Source of the DNA: Calliopum simillimum
Lineage: Eukaryota > Arthropoda > Insecta > Diptera > Lauxaniidae
Reading direction: 5' to 3'
Assembly (NCBI GenBank): GCA_951812925.1
Contig: OX638371.1
Location: 35,934,101 to 35,998,100, forward strand
Length of the DNA stretch: 64,000 nt
Positions 10,781-20,125 of this stretch are shown piece after piece. The translations under genes were made by a program, and so were the position numbers. Each line of letters begins with the position of its first letter. Within the stretch, counting starts at the first letter, position 1. Under the pieces are notes generated by a model that ran no database searches, was not told the DNA's origin, and worked only from the letters and a program-made list of their open reading frames with translations.

Positions 10781-10843
10781 AATTTTTAGTGCTGCTACAT
10801 AGTAAATTTTTTTTTTGTTTTTGAAAAATTGTCCGTTGTAGAA

Positions 10844-12380
10844 ATGAGCCGTAAGAACAAATTATGCAAGTTGTCCGACGAGGAAATTCGGGAGCTTATG
10901 GACTCAGTGGAGTCTGATTTTTCAGATGGTAGTGATGGTGATTTTGAAAGTGACATCAGCATCGTAGATCCTGATATTTGCTTGGGTAAAGTTGACGAAA
11001 ACTTGCTACCAGAGTCATTTGACGATGAAATATCAGACTGTTTGGAACAGATGGCTGAATCAAGTGATGTTTTTGTCACCCAAATAAACACATCGTTCAA
11101 TATTAGTGAAAATAACATGGCTGATTCGCAAAAATCTGTCAATAACATAGCAACATTTTCATCCCCAACAACGTCATTTAGCTGTTTAAAGACAACAAAA
11201 AAGGCAAAATCACCTTTGCCCGAGGTCGATAATAGTTCGCCGGTGCTTACGAAGAAAATCTTCCAACCGAAAGTTGCGGCAAAGAAAATCTTTTTTTTTT
11301 AAATTGCTGCGAAAAAAATCTTTTTTGTAATATGCGGACAAGAAAATCACTTTATAAAATGCGGCGAAGAAAATCACTTTTTACAAAATGCGGCGAAGAA
11401 AATCACACTGCGGCGTAGATCGCAGGACCTCGCTATGAGTCGCACTTTTTGAGTTGATTCGACTACGTGTATGAAGTGATTTTCTTCGCCGCATTTTGTA
11501 AAAAGTGATTTTCTTCGCCGCATTTTGTAAAAAGTTATTTTCTTCTCCGCATTTTGTAAAAAGTGATTGAAAAAAAGGATTTTCTTGTGCGCATTTAAAG
11601 ACGAGATAGTCTTCGTAAGCACCGGCGAGTTGTGCTCGACGTAAGCCAGGATCTGGTGGTTTTACTGAAAAATGTAAGTATACCGAAAGCTGCTTACTAA
11701 CAAATTAAATTGCCAAGTACCAATGTATGTAAACTTCTTTTCAGCTTTACAACACATCGAACCAAAATCCAAACATTTTAGTGGAATTACTTGGAGAAAA
11801 AGGGGGATCCAACTCCATTCTAATGAAGTGGAGTTTCTTGGTGAAAATAATTTGCCAGATTCTTTCAAAGCACTAAAAACATCGATGGACTTTTTCAACT
11901 ATTTTCTGACTGATGATATTATACAACTAGTAGTTGAAGAAACCAATAGAGCAGCTTTGCAGGGTAATCTTAACACAAGTTTTAAAACGAGTGCTGTGCA
12001 AATTCGGCAATATATTGGTGTCCTATTTTATATGTCCCTCTACCGATATCCACGTTTGGAAAGTTATTGGAGCAAGATACCTCTTCCAAATTTTCGAGAA
12101 ACTATCGCTGAGGGCCTGTGTAAATATAAGCATACTTCGGTAGGTAGAAACCATCTGCAGCAACTGGAGCAATACCAAAATGTACTTCGTCTGGAGTTGG
12201 AAAAAAAGCCAAGATACCACGGGATGAAGAACGATATGACGGGTTTGGGCATTGTCGTGGAATGACCGATTCCAAGGGAAAAAAAGATGCAAATTTTGTA
12301 AATGTTCAGATACTCAGGTATATTGCATGAAATGTAACTTGAATTTATGCCTCACTCCATCAAAAAACTGCTTTTCATAA
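10844..12380 (+). pseudogene. piggyBac transposase, interrupted and internally deleted
   Basis: Exon 1 starts at the ATG at 10844 (MSRKNKLCKLSDEEI). It has the acidic N-terminus with DGSDGDFESD and breaks at AGTT (11234-11237), where a 390-bp MITE sits. Dropping the MITE and one AGTT restores frame (VDNS-CARRKPGSGGFTEK). A 71-bp intron follows (GTAAGT at 11674 to CAG at 11744, branch-like TTACTAAC). Exon 2 reads LQHIEPKSKHFSGITW, then YIGVLFYMSLYRYPRLESYW, which is piggyBac domain 1. Near 12125-12180 the sequence jumps to the C-terminal region in another frame (about YDGFGHCRGM, then RCKFCKC, CMKCNLNLC, CF, stop at 12380), the Cys-rich zinc-binding tail. The DDD catalytic core is missing, so it is inactive. 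Confidence 0.9.
11238..11627. mobile_element. 390-bp foldback MITE in piggyBac exon 1, AGTT TSD
   Basis: Perfect 18-bp TIRs (CGCCGGTGCTTACGAAGA and its inverse) are flanked by AGTT on both sides. The arms are tandem copies of a unit of about 28 bp, GCGGCGAAGAAAATCACTTT, inverted about the middle (GTGATTTTCTTCGCCGC). A short unique centre lies around 11410-11470. No ORF of its own. A 4-bp TSD with a non-TTAA target argues against piggyBac ends. Superfamily unassigned. Confidence 0.88.
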
Positions 12381-12392
12381 TCATCCAAAATA

Positions 12393-13656
12393 ATTTATAA
12401 AGGGTGTTTTTTTTAGAGGTTTGTTTTTCGAATAGAGATAAAACTGGCATTTTGTGGTCAAATCTGGCAACTCTAATGTCATTTATGTTCAGTTTGGTTT
12501 GCCATTTCATCATGAACAGGTTGACAAAAGGACAACGCTTGCAAATCGTGCAAATTTATTTCGAAAATAATGGTTCAGTTCGCGAAGTTTACCGCAAGCT
12601 CCGTCCATTTTATGGTCGACATAATCGTCCATCAGAGCAATTAATTCGGTTAACCATGGATCGTTTTCGCACTACGTTTACTCTATGTGATAATACGCAC
12701 CCGCAGAGACGTCGAACAGTACGCACCGAAGAAACAATTGCCGCTGTAGAGCAAAATGTTGAAGAGGACCCGAATGAATCGATTCGCCACCGTGCACAGC
12801 AATTGGAGCTTTGTCCATCAACTTTATGGAAGATTTTGCGCAAAGATCTTGGCTTGCGACCTTACAAGATCCAGCTTGTGCAAGAATTAAAGCCGCGAGA
12901 CCATGCAATGCGTCGTGATTTTGGTGTATGGGCCGAAAATGAGATTGATCTCGATGCTGATTTTCATCGCAAAATTTTGTTCAGTGATGAGGCTCATTTT
13001 TGGTTGAATGGCTACGTCAACAAGCAAAATTGCCGTATTTGGAGTGAAGAGAAAGCACATGAGACCCTGGAGACGCCATTACATCCACAAAAACTGACTG
13101 TTTGGTGTGCTCTATGGGCTGGTGGAGTCATTGGGCCATACTTCTTCCGAAATAATGCTGGAGAGTCAGTTACCGTTAATGGAGACCGGTATAGAGCCAT
13201 GATAACCGACTATTTTGTTCCCGAATTGGATGGCATGAATGTGGATGAGTTGTGGTTCCAACAAGACGGCGCTACATGCCACACAATCGATTTATTGAAG
13301 GAAACATTCGATGAGCGCATAATTTCGCGGAATGGACCTGTCAATTGGCCACCAAGATCGTGTGATTTGACACCATTGGATTATTTTCTTTGGGGATATG
13401 TGAAGTCGCTCGTCTACGCCAACAAACCAGAAACGTTAGGGGACTTAAAAACCAACATTCGTGGCGTTATTGCCGACATACGGCCCCATATGCTCGAAAA
13501 AGTGGTTGAAAATTGGACCTGTAGAATTGGCTTTATTCGAGCCAGCCGCGGCGGCCACATGCCCGAAATCATATTTAAACATTAATGGCATAAAATTATC
13601 CTTCCAATAAAGCCAAATTGATGGACATTAAAACGATTTTCTTGTGTTTTATTTCT
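12393..13656 (+). mobile_element. rosa-like mariner-related element, 3' end apparently lost
   Basis: The left end AGGGTGTTTTTTTTAGAGGT begins at about 12400, after a TA, directly behind the piggyBac stop codon. It is followed by the intact transposase gene (12512-13585). The expected inverse end (CCTCTAAAAAAAACACCCT) is not found downstream. The sequence after the gene runs GTGTTTTATTTCTATTATAAG straight into the hAT-type MITE, and beyond that MITE no TIR follows. The element therefore seems 3'-truncated and unlikely to move itself. Confidence 0.75.
12512..13585 (+). CDS. rosa-like mariner-related transposase, intact ORF
   Basis: This 357-aa transposase would cut and rejoin element ends in the nucleus. 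I chose the ATG at 12512 (MNRLTKGQRLQIVQIYFENN) because similarity to HTH domains starts there; the open frame extends further upstream without similarity. Order: N-terminal HTH (residues ~5-60), a second HTH-like region (~90-130, LELCPSTLWKILRKDLGL), then the catalytic domain with SDEAHFWLNGYVNK (first Asp), VWCALWAGGVIGPYFF, FQQDGATCHT (second Asp) and CDLTPLDYFLWGYVKS (third Asp). I count 37 residues between the second and third Asp when the last is the one before YF. No stops or frameshifts. The dead copy at 4.5-5.5 kb is a relative. Confidence 0.93.
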   Translation: MNRLTKGQRLQIVQIYFENNGSVREVYRKLRPFYGRHNRPSEQLIRLTMDRFRTTFTLCDNTHPQRRRTVRTEETIAAVEQNVEEDPNESIRHRAQQLELCPSTLWKILRKDLGLRPYKIQLVQELKPRDHAMRRDFGVWAENEIDLDADFHRKILFSDEAHFWLNGYVNKQNCRIWSEEKAHETLETPLHPQKLTVWCALWAGGVIGPYFFRNNAGESVTVNGDRYRAMITDYFVPELDGMNVDELWFQQDGATCHTIDLLKETFDERIISRNGPVNWPPRSCDLTPLDYFLWGYVKSLVYANKPETLGDLKTNIRGVIADIRPHMLEKVVENWTCRIGFIRASRGGHMPEIIFKH

Positions 13657-13664
13657 ATTATAAG

Positions 13665-14554
13665 TACGGTGACCATTTATTTGAAACTGAAATACAGAAC
13701 AAAAAAAAAAAAAAATTAATACAATTTGTATTTATTTTGTATCGTATATCAATGCATATGTACATTAGTGTGAGTTAAATTTTCCCACTACCAACCGTCT
13801 ACCGGAAACGTAATCTATAGAATATTATTCCAATAAACCATAGGTCTAAGATCAATATCAAGTTTTTTGTATCATGACATTCATATATCAATCATTAGTT
13901 TTATCAGCTTTCTGAATCCATTTTTATCATGAACGATTTTTAATATTCAGGCCGAGTTTTGAACAGGTTTTCTTGAAAAGTGGTCGAAATTTCTGAAAAA
14001 TTTTGTTGAAATGAGACTTTCTGATCAAAAGTTAGAGCCAGCAATTTTTCTAATTAAAATCGCTTTATTTTGGTGTTTAAAAACCAAACCTGTCTCTAAA
14101 TTTATTATCATTTTTCAAAAAAAAAAAAAAAAAACCTTCAAAATTCATTCAAGATAAAAACAGATTCAGAAAGTTGCCAAAATCAATAATATTAATTTTT
14201 TTTTAAGATGATACAATAGTGTTTTCTAAAGAAGGTATCTTTTTAATATAAAAATGTTGCTAAACAATCTTCACGTTAAAAATCGAGGGCTCGCTATTCA
14301 TTTAAGACCTCTTTTTTTCATTTCAAATTTGTGTTTGCTTGCAATATTCACGTTGCTAACAATATTTCGATCTTGCTAGTTTATTTTTATTAAATTTTTG
14401 GTGGAAACCGTTTTACAAAACAATTTCGCGAAATACAGAACAAATACAGAACACTTTCTGAAATACAGAACATTTCTATGTTTAAAAAATTATACAGAAC
14501 AGAGGCCTCAAATACAGAAATGTTCTGTATAATACAGTACGGTTGGTCACCGTA
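13665..14554. mobile_element. hAT-type MITE, 890 bp, with perfect 8-bp TSD
   Basis: TIRs TACGGTGACCA and TGGTCACCGTA are flanked by ATTATAAG at 13657-13664 and 14555-14562. An 8-bp TSD is typical of hAT (and P). Near both ends AATACAGAAC-type motifs repeat (GAAATACAGAAC at about 13689 and several near 14430-14530), probably subterminal binding sites. No transposase ORF. It is the youngest or next-youngest layer of the nest. Confidence 0.88.
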
Positions 14555-14663
14555 ATTATAAGTCCAAATGATATTTACAGCATTCTTTGTCTTTTTGTAT
14601 CTTATTTATAATAAAATGAATTCAATAAATTTCTTATGTTAAAAATTGCAGTATATTTTTTTT

Positions 14664-14699
14664 ACGCTTTAACGGGAATGACCGTGTGTGGACGGTCTT
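14664..14699 (-). repeat. piggyBac right subterminal inverted repeat
   Basis: TTTACGCTTTAACGGGAATG followed by ACCGTGTGTGGACGGTC is the inverse of the left subterminal block at 10744-10780 (GACCGT-N-ACGGTCATTCCCGTTAA). It lies about 140 bp inside the right TIR. Confidence 0.8.
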
Positions 14700-15576
14700 T
14701 TTTATTTTGCCTCTGGAGGCTAAACCATTGAAAGAATCGGAAAACCAATGCCGGATTTGTGATTTTTATGATCAATTTACCCTAGTTTGATATTTTAATT
14801 CAGTTTTTATCCAGTAATTCAATTTGGCCCGTTAGAGGGTTAAATTAGCAACAAGCAAAAACAAAAAAAGTCATTTTCAATATAAATTACAATTTGGAAT
14901 CCGAGTCTGGCCTCAGAAGGAGAGATTTCCCAAATGTATCAAAAAAAAAAAAAAAAAAAAATAATAAGGATAATGTGAGTGTTTAAGGTTAAAATTTCTC
15001 AAAAAAAATACAAGATATTGAAATTCCAAGCCCGGATTCAGCATCGAAATTTACATTGCAAATTTGTTTCCTCGTTTTTGTTTGTTCATAAATTTGTAAA
15101 AACCCGTAAGAATTAATTTTTTTTTTTTTTTTTTCAACAGAAAAAGTTCAAAAAAATCCTTAAAAACACAATATTTCGTTAACGCGATCAGGTAGAATTT
15201 TCGAAAATACCGTTTTTGAGTCTGTAAACAAATGGGAAATGCACTGCATACTCTAGTTTCTTAGAATCTTTTTGTCAAACCTTTTTTTTTTTTTTGATTT
15301 AGAATCAATGTGAAGACCATTTCGTAACTGAAATTTAACCATGAAAATCTGTATATTTGGACTCCAATGCATAAAAATCATGAAGTGGGACGACATCGAG
15401 GTAAAACGTAGTTCAAACGAATTGCATTGAGTACGTAATTTTAATAAAATTTATAGCAAATGCAAACACCGTTTTTTCATTTATTTATTAGCGTTAATAT
15501 CGAATATAACGACCACCGGTTAAAGCGACCGGCTTTGCGCGGTTTCTTGACCGTCGTTATAAGCCACTTTCACTGT

Positions 15577-16195
15577 AGTTGCAATTTAACAATTTTCGCA
15601 TTTATGTCATTAATATAAAATCTTTTAATATCTTGGTTAATTATTTCGTTTGTTGTAAAATTTATTGATAACTCGCATGATGGGATTGGATATGTAAAAA
15701 AGTTCTGCAAATTCCCAACAAAATTGCCTTCCACAATATTTTGATGAAACTGGTTAATTTTATAAATATGTTCGTTAATAACGCAATAATTATTTGGATA
15801 TTTGAATGAAAAGCTAAAGACTTGGCTATACATTGGCTCAGAGTTTGTCTTCTGGTGGTGTTCTTTTTCTTTAAGCCTATTCTGTATTTGTTGTAATATA
15901 AGTAGATTTTCTGACCAACTTTTTCATAACTTGCATATAATTTTTAAACTTAAATGCGCTATAAGCGTCAAAATGACCAAAAACTTTTGCATCTTCAGCT
16001 AAATGGAGCAAACTATGGACGTTATAGGACATATTTTCTGCTCCATATAATTCAGCAGTCATTAACAAATTGTATTAAGAGCTCTGAGGTACATTTATAA
16101 TTTTTGTGACAATCCTTTGGATGGCTAAGGATTCGGACAGCACATACCAATAACAAAAAATGATTATAGTATCCTTCTTACAATATGTTTTTCAA
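15577..16195 (-). pseudogene. DUF4218-type (CACTA-like) transposase C-terminal fragment
   Basis: Minus-strand frames read YYNHFLLLVCAVRILSHP, then YGAENMSYNVHSLLHLAEDA, KVFGHFDAYSAFKFKNYMQV and onward to FFTYPIPSCELSINF and DINAKIVKLQL. The YNVHSLLHL...FG...SAF.F.NYM signature is that of the DUF4218 domain carried by CACTA/EnSpm-type transposases and their fly relatives. Two single-base frameshifts are visible, near 16068 and 15895. The ORF is cut at 15576 by the pogo-type element and resumes at 9423 with DEIILYVQMQYI then a stop. The 5' part is lost to foldback B. Confidence 0.7.
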
Positions 16196-16304
16196 AACCA
16201 AGATGCCTATGAAAAATTTAATACATAACTATTAATATTATTTACGTTTGCACATTCTAATGTTTGTCGCTGAATGAATACCTGTGTAACAAAGAAACGT
16301 GTGC

Positions 16305-17885
16305 CGTTTAAATTTTGTTCCTTGAACTACATATGTGGTTTTTTCAATATATCTCGTAAGTTAACTGAGTTTTACAGCATTTGGTGATGGTGTTTTGTTT
16401 GTCTCGCCCACATCAACACTTTCACTACGAAATCAGTGCTTTTGGATGCGTTTTTGGCAAGTTAGAGCACAAAATTCCCAAAAAAAGTGATATTTTTCGC
16501 CTTTTATGACATTCGGCTTAACAGAAATAGCCCGAGTGGTGGATTTATGCCTTTTAACCTATAGCCGAGATCCATACAAACACTTTGATATAATAAATGT
16601 TTCATATGGGCAAAAAATTCTCAAGTGAGGCACCTAAGAAACTAAACGTAAAAAAGGCTTTAACAAAATGATGTTTTATAACAACTAGTAAAGATTTTGT
16701 AAAAATGTTTTTTTTTTAGGGATATTTAGCATAGGTCGGGAAATAAAATGGTACCTTTTTTTTGGACCAAAATTTTTAATTATTATTGAAAATCATTATT
16801 TCAAATAGGTACATAAAACTAAAGCAACTTCTCCGCCTTTGAGAAAACTATAAAAAATATGTGGGCACTCTATACTTGTCAAGAAACTATATTCCAGAAA
16901 AAAAAATTGGGGTAATCGATATTGGTTCAAAAGTTATTAACAATATAGTGATGTCGTGCAAGTCTTTTTTCAGCATTAGAGGAAAACAAGGCATCCTACG
17001 AAAAAAGTGTATATGGCATAAAATGCTTAGAATTATCTAAGGAATATGTGTGAATTTTTTCAGAATTTTTTGAGACATTTTATAATTTTCCAAAAGGTCC
17101 GAAAAAAAAAAATTTGATATGTTCCAAAAAAACTCACACGTATTTCTTATATATTTCTTAGCATTTTATGCCATATACACTTTTTTCGTAGGATGCCTTG
17201 TTTTCCTCTAATGCTGAAAAAAGACTTGCACGACATCACTATATTGTTAATAACTTTTGAACCAATATCGATTACCCCAATTTTTTTTCTGGAATATAGT
17301 TTCTTGACAAGTGGAGATTGCTTACCTATTTTTTATAGTTTTCTCAGCGACGAAGAAGTTGCTTTATTTTTATGTACCTATTTGAAATAAGGATTTTCAA
17401 TAATAAATGAAACATTTTTTCATAAATCAAAAGCACCATTTTATTCCCCGACCTATGCTAAATATCTTTTAAAAAAAACATTTTTGCAAAATCTTTACTA
17501 GTTGTTATAAAACATAATTTTGTTGAAGCCTTTTTTACGTTTAATTTCTTAGGTGGCTCACTTGAGAAATTTTTGCCCATATGCCACATATATTATATCA
17601 AAGTGTTCGTATGGATCTCAGCTATAGTTTAAAAGGCATAAATCTATCACTCGGGGGATTACTATTGAGCCGAATGTCATAAAAGGCGAAAAATATCACT
17701 TTTTGGGAATTTTGTGCTCTAACTTGCTTAAAGTGCATCCAAAAATACTTATTTGATAGTAAAAGATTAGATATGGATTAAATGAACAAAACCCTACTAA
17801 ATGTAATAAAACTCAGTTAACTTACGAGATATATCGAAAAAACCACATAATTCAAGGTGCGAAATTCAAACGGCCTTTTCTCGAA
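16305..17885. mobile_element. Foldback element B, ~1.6 kb palindrome
   Basis: The outer arms pair GCCGTTTAAATTTTGTTCCTTGAAC... (left) with the inverse of ...CAAGGTGCGAAATTCAAACGGC (right). Pairing continues, with gaps, almost to the centre near 17110 (for example ACTAGTAAAGATTTTG against CAAAATCTTTACTAGT, and AGGATGCCTTGTTTTCCTCT). No ORF and no clear TSD. One 65-codon frame (17193-17390) is an accident of the arm. Confidence 0.75.
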
Positions 17886-18529
17886 AACTAGAGCCAACTT
17901 GAACAAACTGAGCCAAATGGTCTTTTTTTTTGGTCTGTATTATCACCCTGCAGCGTCAGATCCGTGTAAACTTTTGTTGACCAAATTTTGTTCCACAGTG
18001 TAATACAAAGCTGATTTTTTTTTTTTTCTTAGTAGGCTTTGTTTTTTTTTTTTTGCTCGGAATTAAATGCTTAGACTTCATTAAAGAATACGGGAGAATT
18101 TTTTCAAAAATTTAAGAACGTTTTCAAATGTTATTTTGTTTTTTGGAATTCAGAAAAATTTTAAAATGTTTTCAAAAAATCTAAAAAAAAGTTTGATGTT
18201 GTTATTGCAGCTTTTTTAGTTTGTTTCTATGATAAGGCCCGATATGATCATCAGACTATAGAATAATTCAATATTTGCTTACAGTTGCTGGCGTAACGCG
18301 ACGCGGTTGCTTATCTCGACTTTTTCCTAACAATTACTGCGCCGAGCCATGTGACCACTTCAATACCAGCCTTTGCAATAGATATATTTTTCCAACAAAT
18401 CGTTTACGTTGCTAAGTTGTATTGATGTTAAGGATAAATCTGCACTATTATTGCCTTGTCCGATATACAATTCCGAAGATCGTTGCTATACTAACATGGT
18501 CCATATTATTGTTTTATTTTATTCACCCA
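17886..18529. other. Non-coding, no recognised feature
   Basis: Long T runs near 18017-18055 and generally low complexity. I see no gene, TIR or repeat that I can support here. Confidence 0.5.
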
Positions 18530-18930
18530 TAATCCCAATTGTCGTTTCTGAGGCGTTTTAGTTTTTTTCGTCGTCTCGTATCTAAATTTGGAGTCTGGAA
18601 ATATATTGAAACGACGAGGAGTGTTTATTAAGCGATTAGGAACACGAAGCATATATTTGTTTTCTTCGTTTTCCTAACCCATCGATAAAATCTCCTCGTC
18701 GTTCCTATATATTGAAAAATATTGGAATATATTGGAACGACAAGGGGTGGTTATCAAGGGGTCAGAAAAATGATGATAAGTATTATTGCTTCGTTTTCTT
18801 AACTCCTCTATAAACACTTCTCATCGATCTAATATATTTACAGGCTCCAAATTTAGAAACAGGGCGACGATAAGAACTAAAACGCCTCAGAAACGAAATA
18901 GAAACGACAATTGGGAATAGGGCCGATTAA
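18530..18930. mobile_element. Inverted-repeat element of ~400 bp with CCCAATTGTCGTTTC ends
   Basis: The left arm CCCAATTGTCGTTTCTGAGG...CTAAATTTGGAG is inverted in the right arm CTCCAAATTTAG...CCTCAGAAACG...GAAACGACAATTGGG. The centre holds shorter inverted modules (GGAACGAC, CTCCTCGTCG). The right part plus about 35 bp of flank is duplicated at 24815-25002. The last codons of the glutamine-rich ORF on the minus strand lie in its right end. Confidence 0.7.
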
Positions 18931-19504
18931 TTATTTTTAATTTTATATTTTCAATAACCCTTTGCTGTTCCTCTTTTGTCTGCGTTAAAAAATAATTTTT
19001 CCAATAATATTCCTTTACAAATTTTTCCCTTTCCTCTTCTGTTAAGAATTCAGTTCTAATTTGATCAATAACTTCTTTCTTTTGCTGTTCGTTCTTTGCT
19101 GAAAAATCTTTCAGCGCCTTTTTTGTCACTAATAATTTTTCGTCGATGGTTTTCTTCTTCTCATCGGTCATTAATATTTTACCCCTGCCGACTCCTCTCC
19201 CACCTGCACGACCACCACGAAAACCTCCATGTGCTTGCTGCACGTAACTAGTTGCCTGCAGGAACTGTGGTTGCGCTGGCTGCAGGATCTGTGGCTGCAT
19301 ATAAGTAGTTGCCTGCAGGATCTGTGGCTGCGCTGGCTGCAGGATCTGTGGCTGCGCTGGCTGCAGGATCTGTGGCTGCACTGGCTGCAGGATCTGTGGC
19401 TGCGCTGGCTGCAGGATCTGTGGCTGCATATAAGCAGTTGCCTGCAGGAACTGTGGCTGCGCTGGCTGCATATATCGTAAAAATTTTTGTTGCTCTTTAT
19501 ACAT
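18887..19504 (-). CDS. Glutamine/proline-rich repeat protein, function unknown
   Basis: Open frame of 205 codons. Residues ~1-90 are low-complexity repeats of QPQILQPA and ATTYMQPQ type encoded by a 24-bp minisatellite. Residues ~93-108 are a Gly/Arg box (GGFRGGRAGGRGVGRGK) like RNA-binding RGG stretches. The rest (~109-190) is charged and likely helical (DEKKKTIDEKLL, TEEEREKFVKEYYWKNY, EEQQRVIENI). The final codons after about IINRPYS come from the neighbouring inverted-repeat element, so the natural C-terminus is probably lost. No family recognised. Could be a captured or viral-type gene, a retroelement gag-like protein or a host gene relic. Expression is not shown. Confidence 0.5.
   Translation of the reverse strand: MYKEQQKFLRYMQPAQPQFLQATAYMQPQILQPAQPQILQPVQPQILQPAQPQILQPAQPQILQATTYMQPQILQPAQPQFLQATSYVQQAHGGFRGGRAGGRGVGRGKILMTDEKKKTIDEKLLVTKKALKDFSAKNEQQKKEVIDQIRTEFLTEEEREKFVKEYYWKNYFLTQTKEEQQRVIENIKLKIINRPYSQLSFLFRF
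19240..19480. repeat. 24-bp coding minisatellite
   Basis: About eight tandem copies of GGCTGCAGGATCTGTGGCTG + CGCT (24 bp), with two insertions of CATATAAG(C/T)AGTTGC. On the minus strand they encode the QPQILQPA repeats, and frame is kept throughout because the unit is a multiple of three. Plus-strand frames through it are shadows. Confidence 0.9.
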
Positions 19505-19619
19505 TTTATTTTAATTTTCAAATTTTCAAACAACTTATATTTGAGAATTGGAATTTATGAATAATGAAAAAATAAATTATTTTTGATTTTATAAAAATAA
19601 GTTCCTAGAATAAAAATTT

Positions 19620-19960
19620 CATATTGTCGACAAGTACTTTGCCAACAGGTGAAGTCGTACGAACCAAATTTCGTAAAAATCGCTGCAGTGGTTTAGCCTT
19701 GAGAGCGTTTTTTCTATTTGGGGGCGTGGCACCGCCCGCTTTAAAAAAATATAGTCGTATGTATGTACTGCTCCTTCTCACAATCTTTCCAACAAAAAAA
19801 GAATTAAGCAAATTGGTTGAGATTTAGGTATCGAAGCACCACAAAATGTTCATGCATGTAAGGATAAATCTAAGTGAATAAAAATTGGTAATTTATTGGA
19901 ACCAAGACCAAGACGCTGATATAATTTCAAGACCAAAATCAAGACTGTTATTAACTGCGT
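19620..19960. repeat. Fragments of dispersed repeats
   Basis: GGGGGCGTGGCACCGCCCGC near 19722 is a fragment of the GGCGTGGCACC family. GAACCAAGACCAAGACGCTG near 19900 matches the element at 3625-3790. No gene. Confidence 0.5.
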
Positions 19961-20125
19961 TGTAAAATCAAGGATTAGAAATATTGTTAAGTCAAATTTT
20001 CAATGACCCAGATCATTATTATTATTTTAAAGGCTCTAGATTGTACTGCGACCTGAAAGATCTTTTGTACAGCCTCTTTCCCTAATCAAAACAGTTCCAG
20101 ACTATCTATAAATCTTGTTACTGCT

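Larger units (their letters stand above)
10374..14839 (+). mobile_element. piggyBac-family element (defective), TTAA TSD
   Basis: TTAA at 10370-10373 and 14840-14843 flanks ends CCCTCTAACGCG... and, inverted, CCCTCTAACGGGCC.... Subterminal inverted repeats occur at about 10744-10780 and 14664-14699. The split transposase gene lies in between on the plus strand. The element is broken three times, by a 390-bp MITE (11238-11627), a rosa-like element (from about 12393) and a hAT-type MITE (13665-14554). It also lacks its catalytic core. Its ends look intact, so it could be moved in trans by a related transposase. Confidence 0.92.
9424..15575. mobile_element. pogo/Tigger-type element, 6.15 kb with nested insertions
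   Basis: The TIRs begin CAGTGAAAGTCGCCTATAATG on the left and, inverted, CAGTGAAAGTGGCTTATAACG on the right. TA lies on both sides (9422-9423 and 15576-15577). CAGTGRAA...TATAACGA is the usual terminus of pogo/Tigger-type Tc1/mariner elements. The native sequence is only about 1.7 kb, at 9424-10373 and 14840-15575. It contains a palindromic satellite and no transposase ORF, so the element is non-autonomous. A whole piggyBac element fills the middle. It sits inside a DUF4218-type ORF whose frame resumes on the other side. Confidence 0.8.

Noticed and set aside
10795..11148. 117-codon minus-strand ORF
   Set aside because: Antisense shadow of the acidic N-terminus of the piggyBac transposase.
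19229..19560. Plus-strand open frames of 83 codons across the minisatellite
   Set aside because: They are shadows of the 24-bp repeat, whose length is a multiple of three. The minus-strand frame extends well beyond the repeat and is the better candidate.
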